The position numbers and the translations under genes are program-made. This document shows, one piece after another, positions 1 through 4,689 of a DNA stretch of 6,722 bases. The DNA is from Saprospiraceae bacterium. Its GTDB lineage: Bacteria; Bacteroidota; Bacteroidia; Chitinophagales; Saprospiraceae. Positions within the stretch are counted from its first letter, which is position 1, and the number at the start of each line of letters is the position of its first letter. The stretch is from assembly GCA_027009605.1 (NCBI GenBank), contig JALVCY010000669.1, forward strand, positions 1 through 6,722. Reading direction: 5' to 3'. The notes beneath the pieces are model-generated. The model had not been told where the DNA came from. It worked only from the letters and a program-made list of their open reading frames with translations, and ran no database searches.

Positions 1-252
1 CGGATCGCTAAGCACGGAGCGCAGCGTAGTGATTGGTGAGCCAAACTGTTCCCCTGTATGCCATTGGCTCCGGATAAAATCATTGCTAGTTGAAGAAAGT
101 TGAGACGTTTGTCTTTGGCTTCGTGGTTGAGCTTGTCCTGCGGACTTCGTAGATTTTGAAAATCGGTGGGCTTTTGGATTTTTTGCTTCGTTATTGGATT
201 TGATGTTTTTTTGGGGGGGGCGAATACAATTCGCCCTTACGGGTACTAGTAC
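1..252. other. Leading stretch with no supportable gene
   Basis: I see no gene here that I can defend. On the plus strand, frame 2 is open from the window edge to a TGA at about 103 and could be the tail of a gene lying to the left, but the peptide matches nothing I know. On the minus strand one frame is open across almost the whole stretch and off the left edge, yet it has no ATG, GTG or TTG until the last few codons, and it runs through a REP hairpin and a run of eight G. A T7G8 homopolymer junction lies at 206-220. Confidence 0.5.
218..236. repeat. Short REP-like hairpin GGGCGAA/TTCGCCC
   Basis: This is a perfect 7-bp stem (218-224 with 230-236) around a TACAA loop, directly after a run of G. 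I recall hairpins of this form, with CTTACGGG following as here, as dispersed intergenic repeats in Bacteroidota genomes. There is no T tract, so it is not an obvious terminator. A genome-wide copy count would settle whether it is a repeat. Confidence 0.55.
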
Positions 253-280
253 AAAAAAAAAGCCACGCAAAGCGTGGCTC
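253..280 (-). terminator. Intrinsic terminator of the tRNA operon
   Basis: Read on the minus strand, an 8-bp perfect stem (AGCCACGC with GCGTGGCT, plus positions 272-279 and 261-268) with a 3-base loop is followed by an uninterrupted U tract encoded by the A run at 253-260. It lies 7 bases past the end of tRNA-Pro, so it ends the two-tRNA transcript. Confidence 0.9.
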
Positions 281-286
281 TCTTAA

Positions 287-363
287 GTCGGGGTACCAGG
301 ATTCGAACCTGGGACCCCCTGCTCCCAAAGCAGGTGCGCTAACCGGACTGCGCTACACCCCGA
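287..363 (-). tRNA. tRNA-Pro (anticodon UGG)
   Basis: The minus strand folds as a standard 77-base cloverleaf. The acceptor stem TCGGGGT pairs with ACCCCGA, and the discriminator base is C. The D stem is GCGC/GCGC. The anticodon stem CCTGC/GCAGG encloses TTTGGGA, giving anticodon TGG, which reads proline CCN codons. The T arm is CCAGG-TTCGAAT-CCTGG. The 3' CCA is not encoded and must be added by the CCA-adding enzyme. It lies 20 bases downstream of tRNA-Ser on the same strand, with a terminator just after it, so it is the second gene of a two-tRNA operon. Confidence 0.97.
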
Positions 364-383
364 AAATAAATCCAAAATAAATG

Positions 384-472
384 CGGTGGAGGCGAGATTC
401 GAACTCGCGGTACCTGTTTCCAAGTACGCCGATTTAGCAAACCGGTGGTTTCAGCCACTCACCCACTCCACC
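384..472 (-). tRNA. tRNA-Ser (anticodon GCU)
   Basis: This is an 89-base class II tRNA on the minus strand. The acceptor stem GGTGGAG pairs with CTCCACC, and the discriminator base is G, as expected for serine tRNAs. The anticodon stem CCGGT/ATCGG (one G-U pair) encloses TTGCTAA, giving GCT, which reads AGC and AGU. The long variable arm forms a stem GTAC(C/T)TG-type hairpin, typical of serine tRNAs. The T arm is GCGAG-TTCGAAT-CTCGC. No CCA is encoded. It is the first gene of the operon driven by the promoter at 515-546. Confidence 0.97.
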
Positions 473-514
473 AAACTTTTTTGATTTTGCCCTCCTTCTT
501 GGATTAGGAGAGTG

Positions 515-546
515 CAAAGGTAAACATCTTTGAAATAGGGTGCAAG
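515..546 (-). promoter_or_regulatory. Promoter of the tRNA-Ser/tRNA-Pro operon
   Basis: On the minus strand an exact Bacteroidota -7 box, TACCTTTG (plus 515-522), is preceded at 20 bases by TTG (plus 543-545), matching the primary sigma factor consensus TTG-N~20-TAnnTTTG. Transcription should start near position 509, leaving a leader of roughly 37 bases before tRNA-Ser. Distance, orientation and both boxes fit, so this is the best-supported promoter in the window. Confidence 0.85.
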
Positions 547-598
547 TCTTTGTGTTATTTTTTTTTGTTTTTATTTGCTCTTGGTTTCGCTCCATAAG

Positions 599-800
599 TT
601 TTGGTTTTGATAGAACTCTCCAAAAGTTTAAAACTTTTGGAAAGTTCTTGTATCGTAACCAAATAAAATTTTGTTGTGTGCTTCAATTTTTGACTGTCGT
701 GACTTTTCGGAGCAAGTTCTGCGTTGAGTTTACTCCTAAAAGTCGAGAGTAGTGGACTGTTCTTGTGTCCACAAAATTTTATTTGGATTCTTTATGATAA
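599..800. repeat. Alternating palindrome element, copy I
   Basis: Two different palindromes alternate here. The first (612-648, centre 630) is 37 bases of CTCCAAAAGTTT/AAACTTTTGGAAAG type with one mismatch. It is followed by an A/T arm (655-691, beginning GTAACCAAATAAAATTTTG). A second palindrome follows at 702-743, with arms ACTTTTcGGAG and CTCCtAAAAGT, and then the inverted A/T arm TCCACAAAATTTTATTTGG (768-786). A shortened left arm remnant (TTGG...TTTTGATA) precedes the first palindrome at about 601-612. The parts match the element at 4270-4487: 37 bases with 3 mismatches for the right arm, 19 of 19 for the inverted arm. It is non-coding; short open frames crossing it are by-products of the palindromes. 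No transposase is encoded. Confidence 0.85.
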
Positions 801-813
801 CTAGTGTGACCGA

Positions 814-992
814 GACAAGGTGTCGCCCCGCTGGGGCTTCCTGTATTGTGCGATATTGTCTGTTACAAAGGTGTCGCCCCTACGGGGCTGACAACAGAGA
901 AAATAGCCGAAATACATAAGCCTGAGCCCCAGAGGGCGACATCTTTGTAAAGACTAAAATAGTAGAAATATAGCTCCGTAGGAGGGACACCA
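814..992. repeat. Cluster of four GTGTCGCCCC-type REP units
   Basis: There are four related short palindromic units. Unit 1 (814-839) has stem GCCCC-GCT-GGGGC. Unit 2 (863-892) reads ACAAAGGTGTCGCCCC with stem GCCCC-TAC-GGGGC. Unit 3 (924-951) is inverted, with stem GCCC-CAGA-GGGC and then GACATCTTTGTAA. Unit 4 (971-992) is a diverged inverted copy with stem CTCC-GTA-GGAG followed by GGACACC. Units 2 and 3 face each other, and their outer TTACAAAG and CTTTGTAA ends also pair, so they resemble a BIME-style pair. I recall this unit as common between genes in Bacteroidota. It is unrelated to the palindrome elements on either side. Confidence 0.85.
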
Positions 993-1010
993 CGCTGCAT
1001 TATGCATTGT

Positions 1011-1071
1011 AGCCAAATAAAATTTTGTGGTCTCAAGAACAAACCACCACACCCGACGGAGCAAACTCAGC
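1011..1071 (+). repeat. Palindrome element right arm, copy III (partial)
   Basis: CCAAATAAAATTTTGT (1013-1028) matches the right arm of copy I exactly. It is followed, with about 5 bases less spacing than in copy I, by CGGAGCAAACTCA at 1057-1069, which matches the ACTTTTcGGAG palindrome half. The core palindrome is missing on the left, so this is a truncated copy. It leads directly into the GTTCAATCG inverted repeat, the same order as in the copy at 4270-4487. Confidence 0.65.
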
Positions 1072-1152
1072 GTTCAATCGTTCAACTGATTCTTATAACC
1101 AATTGATTATCAATGCTTTCAGTTGAACAGTTGAACAGTTGAACGATTGAAC
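1072..1152. repeat. Inverted repeat with 8-base tandem units
   Basis: GTTCAATCGTTCAACTG (1072-1088) is the exact reverse complement of 1136-1152, giving a 17-bp stem. The right side is expanded into four tandem 8-base units at 1121-1152: AGTTGAAC three times, then GATTGAAC. The loop holds its own perfect 13-base palindrome, ATTGATTATCAAT (1102-1114). The 16 bases at 1139-1154 recur exactly at 4472-4487 at the end of the other palindrome element, so the unit belongs to that family. It lies downstream of rfbD and could fold in its transcript, but there is no U tract. Confidence 0.75.
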
Positions 1153-1162
1153 AAGATTTTTA

Positions 1163-1215
1163 AACAGAATAAAATTTAGTGATTTTACATCAGAATACTT
1201 TTAGGAGTAAACACA
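1163..1215 (+). repeat. Decayed palindrome element arm, copy IV
   Basis: GAATAAAATTT at 1167-1177 resembles the A/T arm, and ACTTTTAGGAGTAAAC at 1197-1212 resembles the palindrome half seen at 702-720 and, inverted, at 728-743. Spacing between the two is 11 bases shorter than in copy I. It ends a few bases before the rfbD stop codon. The match is diverged, so the assignment rests mainly on the ACTTTTnGGAG segment and on position. Confidence 0.5.
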
Positions 1216-1218
1216 GCA

Positions 1219-2103
1219 TTACTTCGTTTTGTCCAGTTTTTCTAAGCACTCTACAAGGCTGGTGCGCCAGTAGGGAATTTGTAGTCCAAATGTCTTTTTG
1301 AATTTTCCTTTGTCCATTAGGCTAAATGGAGGGCGTCGTGCCGGAGTGGGGTATTCTTTCGAAAGGATGGGCTCAACTTCACAAGTAATCCCGTCTAACT
1401 CAAAAATCGCCATCGCAAAATCATACCACGAAGCCACTCCCTCATTGCTATAATGATAAATCCCACTGATTTTGTCTTTGTTTAAGACGCCGGTTTCCAT
1501 CTTTTGAGCAATATCCAGCATCGCTTTTGCCAAATCGGCGGCATAGGTTGGAGTTCCGATTTGATCATAGACAATTCGGAGTCGGTCTCGTTCGGTACCA
1601 TATTTTTGCATGGACTTTACAAAGTTATTGCCATAGGCCGAATAAACCCAAGAAGTACGAAAGATGACCGAATCGGGTAAAATATCCAGTACCGCTTTGT
1701 CCCCCAAATATTTTGTGATGGCATAAATTCCACCGGGATGGGCGGCATCATCTTCAAGATACGGTGTGTTTTGTCCGGAATCATAGACATAGTCGGTCGA
1801 AATATGAAAGAGTTTTGCTTGATGTTTTTGTGCGGCTTTTGCCAAAATTTCAGCCCCTAACGTATTGACCTTCAAAGCCAAATCAACGGCTTCTTCGGCC
1901 TTGTCAACAGCTGTGAAAGCGGCGCAGTTGAATACATAATCCGGTTGGAAGTCCGAAAAATAGAGATCAACAGCCTGCAAATCGGTAATGTCTAAATCCT
2001 TATAGTCCGTAAAACGAAAAGAAAACCGGGGATATTCCTGCTGTAGATTTTGCAGTTCCATGCCGAGTTGTCCATCTCCGCCTGTGACAAGTATTTTTTG
2101 CAT
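1219..2103 (-). CDS. rfbD: dTDP-4-dehydrorhamnose reductase (RmlD/RfbD)
   Basis: This cytosolic enzyme reduces dTDP-4-dehydro-L-rhamnose to dTDP-L-rhamnose with NAD(P)H, the last step in making the activated rhamnose used for surface polysaccharides. The 294-residue protein is of normal length for the family and shows an extended SDR fold. Visible motifs are the nucleotide-binding GGDGQLG (8-14), NCAAFTAVDKAE (59-70), STDYVYD (102-108), and catalytic Thr103 with Tyr127-xxx-Lys131, followed by RTSWVY (139-144) and the C-terminal RRPPFSLMD (266-274). The frame stays open 19 codons further upstream, but that stretch overlaps the end of rfbC; the ATG at 2103 places GGxGQLG at its usual distance from the N-terminus. 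It follows rfbC after 10 bases, so the two are almost certainly co-transcribed. rfbA and rfbB are not in the window. Confidence 0.97.
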   Translation of the reverse strand: MQKILVTGGDGQLGMELQNLQQEYPRFSFRFTDYKDLDITDLQAVDLYFSDFQPDYVFNCAAFTAVDKAEEAVDLALKVNTLGAEILAKAAQKHQAKLFHISTDYVYDSGQNTPYLEDDAAHPGGIYAITKYLGDKAVLDILPDSVIFRTSWVYSAYGNNFVKSMQKYGTERDRLRIVYDQIGTPTYAADLAKAMLDIAQKMETGVLNKDKISGIYHYSNEGVASWYDFAMAIFELDGITCEVEPILSKEYPTPARRPPFSLMDKGKFKKTFGLQIPYWRTSLVECLEKLDKTK

Positions 2104-2113
2104 AATTATTTTT

Positions 2114-2662
2114 TTAAATGTTAAATTTGATGTGGTCACCAAAAAATGGTAAGTGAGCATCTTTCTCGGAGACTTGGATCTCGCTTTGGGGTAGTTTCCA
2201 GTCGATGTTCAATGTTTTGTCATCAAACCGAATGCCTGCATCATGGGCTTTGGAGTAAAAATTATCACACTTGTATTGGAAGATAGCCGTATCGCTCAAG
2301 ACCAAAAAACCATGGGCAAACCCCCTAGGAATCAAAAACTGCTTTTGATTTTCATCCGAAAGGATAATGCTATGATATTGTCCGTAAGTCGGGGAGCCTT
2401 CCCGAATATCGACGGCTACATCCAAGACTTTGCCTTGGGTCACCCGTACCAGCTTGGATTGAGCATGCGGTGGTTTTTGATAATGCAAGCCGCGTAAAAC
2501 GCCTTTAGTGGAGCGGGATTGATTGTCTTGCACAAAGTCTTGAAGGATGCCATTTTCATGGAAAAGACGGCGATTGTAGGACTCAAAAAAATAGCCCCTG
2601 TCATCTCCAAAGATTCTAGGTGTAAAGACAATAAGCCCCGGAATTTCTGTTTGTTCAAACAT
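2114..2662 (-). CDS. rfbC: dTDP-4-dehydrorhamnose 3,5-epimerase (RmlC/RfbC)
   Basis: This cytosolic cupin-fold enzyme epimerises C3 and C5 of dTDP-4-dehydro-6-deoxy-D-glucose to give dTDP-4-dehydro-L-rhamnose, the substrate of the next gene. The 182 residues match the family length. Motifs seen: DDRGYFFE (20-27), QDNQSRS (45-51), RGLHYQ with the catalytic His60, Lys70, PRGFAHGF (112-119), the active-site Tyr130, and SEKD ending in Asp168, the partner of the histidine in known structures. The ATG at 2662 gives the typical short N-terminus before the first motif. It is the first gene of the rfbC-rfbD unit and diverges from the gene at 2765. An AT-rich box TA-T6-G about 30 bases upstream, with a TTTG 23 bases before it, could be its promoter but fits TAnnTTTG only with an extra T. 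Confidence 0.97.
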   Translation of the reverse strand: MFEQTEIPGLIVFTPRIFGDDRGYFFESYNRRLFHENGILQDFVQDNQSRSTKGVLRGLHYQKPPHAQSKLVRVTQGKVLDVAVDIREGSPTYGQYHSIILSDENQKQFLIPRGFAHGFLVLSDTAIFQYKCDNFYSKAHDAGIRFDDKTLNIDWKLPQSEIQVSEKDAHLPFFGDHIKFNI

Positions 2663-2724
2663 ATTTAGGAAAATTTGTTGTGTCGGGTCAAAAAATATGC
2701 AAAAAAGCGTGTTTTTTATGCAAA

Positions 2725-2760
2725 TTTTGTGACATCATTTTTATTAAATTACTACCTTTG
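2725..2760 (+). promoter_or_regulatory. Promoter abutting the start of the gene at 2765
   Basis: TACCTTTG at 2753-2760 is an exact Bacteroidota -7 box. Four bases separate it from the ATG. A TTTTG at 2725-2729 could be the -33 element, but the 23-base spacer is longer than the usual 19-21. With the normal distance from the -7 box, transcription would begin at or within a couple of bases of the ATG, implying a leaderless mRNA. Confidence 0.65.
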
Positions 2761-2764
2761 TCCC

Positions 2765-4276
2765 ATGAAGAGTTTACTGGAAATCTCAAAAATAGTCACC
2801 AAAAAAAGAGTTAGCAAAATCGAAATCTTCGATGAGCAAACATTAAAGCGAAAAAAAAGCAAATTTAACGAATTTTATGAAGCTTTGCAGTCCGGAAAGT
2901 TTTTAACGGATCAGGGCGCTGCAAGTTTCTTATATGATGCTTCTCCGACCGATGATCGATATCGACAATTGAAGTCTCGATTTCGCAAGAGATTGTTGGA
3001 TACGCTCTTTTTTTTGGATGTGAATCGCCCGGCCGCTTCGAGCTATGACCGGGCATATTTTACTTGTAATAAGGATTGGACATTGGTCAAGATTCTTTTG
3101 GCCAATAATGCGGATGATACCGCCGCTTTGCTGGCGCGGCAGATTCTGAAACGGGGACTGAAGTACAAGTTTGCGGATGTAATCGTCAATTGCACCCGTA
3201 TTTTACGAAAGTACTCCGCTGAAAACGGGGATGAAAAGAATTTTGAGTTGTATGATCAATATGGCAAGCAGTATCAAGATATTTTGAATGCCGAGATCCG
3301 CTCTGAAGAGTTTTTTCAGCGTGTCACCATGCACTATACCAAGCCTTACGCCAAAATAAAAGTGCTCGAAGAAAAAATCAGCACTTACTGTGATGCTTTG
3401 GAGAGCCTTTCGGAAATGTTTGATTCTCCGGTTTTGGTCTATAATCGCTACTTGGTTTGGGTGTATCGTTATCACATGGTCAGGGATTTTGATGCCGTCA
3501 TTGAGACTTGCCAAAAAATCGAAGATTATGCCGAGCAAAATCCTAATTACTACCAAGCGGATAACTTGGAGACGGTGTATATCAAAAAAATTAGTGCTTA
3601 TCTCCACAAGCAAGACTTTGAAGCGGGGCGCAAAGTGGCGGAAGTGGCCTTAAAAAAAATGCAAGCAGGGTCGGATGCTTGGTTTGATTTGATGGAACAC
3701 TACTTTTTGCTGGCTATTCAGACCGATCATCTCAATCATGCGTATGGCATCTTCCAACGGGCGGTCGGGCAGAAGGCTTACAAAAAAGTGGATGCCGGCG
3801 TCAAAAATAAATGGTATCTATTTGAGTTGTACTTGCACTATTTTTACATGATAGATGGCAATGAAGTCGCCCCACATCTGAAAAGTACCACCAAAACCAA
3901 GTTTAAGTTGAATAAGTTCTTAGCTGACTCGGTGCTCTATCCGTTGAAGTTTAGAATCTTTTCTATTCATAGCATTATCGTGCAAGTGCTTTTCTTATTG
4001 GAGCAGAAAAAATTCGAGTTGGCATCTGACCGGGTGGATCAATTGCGTGTCTTTGCCAACCGGCTGAATGCTACGGATTATCATCGGGTGATTAACTTTA
4101 TCCGTTTGTTGCAACAATTGAGTAAGGCCGATTTTAAGGTGGATCAAATATCCCTTGCGGATAAATATTATCATCGCTTATTGGAACAGCCCCCGTATTA
4201 TCGGGGCGCCGCTTCTGAACTGGAAGTGATTCCTTGGGAAAAGCTTTGGAATCATATCTTGAGCCGGCTGGAGTGA
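2765..4276 (+). CDS. Uncharacterised helical (TPR-like) protein, 503 residues
   Basis: I do not recognise a named family. The protein is 503 residues, rich in Lys, Tyr, Leu and aromatic residues, with no signal peptide and no hydrophobic segment long enough for a membrane helix, so it is probably cytoplasmic. Residues 1-85 are very basic (TKKRVSKIE, LKRKKSKF, LKSRFRKRLLD). From about 100 on, amphipathic helix pairs recur, for example around 229-258, 305-335 and 403-435, a pattern like TPR or other alpha-solenoid repeats, though no repeat fits the TPR consensus clearly. It ends IPWEKLWNHILSRLE. The ATG at 2765 was chosen over an in-frame ATG 90 bases upstream because the -7 box TACCTTTG lies between them. 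The last codon and stop lie within the palindrome element that follows. It may be a scaffold or protein-interaction module; this is inference only. I recall similar unnamed proteins in Saprospiraceae. Confidence 0.92.
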   Translation: MKSLLEISKIVTKKRVSKIEIFDEQTLKRKKSKFNEFYEALQSGKFLTDQGAASFLYDASPTDDRYRQLKSRFRKRLLDTLFFLDVNRPAASSYDRAYFTCNKDWTLVKILLANNADDTAALLARQILKRGLKYKFADVIVNCTRILRKYSAENGDEKNFELYDQYGKQYQDILNAEIRSEEFFQRVTMHYTKPYAKIKVLEEKISTYCDALESLSEMFDSPVLVYNRYLVWVYRYHMVRDFDAVIETCQKIEDYAEQNPNYYQADNLETVYIKKISAYLHKQDFEAGRKVAEVALKKMQAGSDAWFDLMEHYFLLAIQTDHLNHAYGIFQRAVGQKAYKKVDAGVKNKWYLFELYLHYFYMIDGNEVAPHLKSTTKTKFKLNKFLADSVLYPLKFRIFSIHSIIVQVLFLLEQKKFELASDRVDQLRVFANRLNATDYHRVINFIRLLQQLSKADFKVDQISLADKYYHRLLEQPPYYRGAASELEVIPWEKLWNHILSRLE

Positions 4277-4487
4277 ACTCATTGTTGAATTTACTCCGAA
4301 AAGTCAATTTTATTAGCTTCATTCGGAGTCCACAAAATTTTATTTGGTGTCTTTTGATAAAACTTTCCAAAAGTTTAAAACTTTTGGAAAGTTATGTGTC
4401 GTAACCAAATAAAATCTTGTTCTGTGCTTTAATTTTTAGCGAAGTGGACTTTTCGGAGCGGACTCAACAGTTTGAACGATTGAACAA
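4270..4487. repeat. Alternating palindrome element, copy II
   Basis: This is a large imperfect palindrome centred on 4377. Its core (4361-4393) is a perfect 33-base palindrome, AACTTTCCAAAAGTTT around a central A. Flanking arms pair symmetrically: 4330-4347 (CCACAAAATTTTATTTGG) with 4405-4422, and CTCCGAAAAGTC at 4294-4305 with GACTTTTCGGAG at 4447-4458. A smaller palindrome, GGAGT (4270-4274) with ACTCC (4293-4297), opens the element and contains the stop codon of the preceding gene. It closes with TTGAACGATTGAACAA, also found at 1139-1154. In RNA it could fold into a long hairpin at the end of the upstream transcript and may act as a 3' end structure. No protein is encoded in it. Confidence 0.85.
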
Positions 4488-4607
4488 AGACTCCGAATAG
4501 GAAAAAATTGGTAATTTTTGGATCGAAAGATTTACGGGGTAAATACAAGGTTGGTTGGACTGTCAGGGGGTAGATGGCCATAAATTTTTGCCGAAAGATG
4601 CTTTTTT
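4488..4607. other. Spacer before accA, no gene seen
   Basis: Together with the palindrome element this forms a 413-base gap between the helical-protein gene and accA. I see no coding frame. An all-A/T hairpin AAAAATT-GGT-AATTTTT lies at 4503-4519 and is too weak to call a terminator. Confidence 0.6.
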
Positions 4608-4639
4608 TTTGTTGGAATAAAACTTTTTTACTACTTTAG
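4608..4639 (+). promoter_or_regulatory. Candidate accA promoter
   Basis: TTTG at 4608-4611 is followed after 20 bases by TACTTTAG at 4632-4639, which fits TAnnTTTG with one mismatch. The predicted start of transcription near 4645 would leave a 45-55 base leader. Spacing is right, but the imperfect -7 box keeps confidence moderate. Confidence 0.4.
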
Positions 4640-4689
4640 CCGATTGGGAGTGAACGATAGGTGAAATAAGCCTAAAAAAATGGGAATAT

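Noticed and set aside
1..260. Long open minus-strand frame as the 5' end of a gene leaving the window
   Set aside because: There is no ATG, GTG or TTG until the last few codons, it runs through a REP hairpin and the G8 tract, and no promoter is placed for it. A chance opening in about 85 codons is not improbable over six frames.
384..472. tRNA-Ser as an integration site for a genomic island
   Set aside because: No integrase and no duplicated tRNA 3' end is visible; the nearby repeats are unrelated to the tRNA sequence.
540..752. 70-codon plus-strand open frame as a small protein gene
   Set aside because: It lies across the palindrome element, its peptide is produced by the repeat sequence, it begins with a run of Phe and other hydrophobic codons from a poly-T tract, and it overlaps the -33 region of the tRNA promoter on the other strand.
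1121..1152. Tandem 8-base units as a CRISPR or iteron array
   Set aside because: Units are contiguous without spacers and only four long, with no cas or replication gene nearby; they form one side of an inverted repeat.
2104..2160. 19-residue N-terminal extension of RfbD
   Set aside because: It overlaps the end of rfbC in another frame and would push the GGxGQLG nucleotide-binding motif too far from the N-terminus.
2675..2764. 30-residue N-terminal extension of the helical protein
   Set aside because: It overlaps the -33/-7 promoter region, including TACCTTTG just before the ATG at 2765, and its composition looks unlike the rest of the protein.
4134..4370. 78-codon minus-strand open frame as a gene
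   Set aside because: It overlaps the end of the helical-protein gene and the palindrome element; similarity to the frame at 540-752 follows from the repeat.
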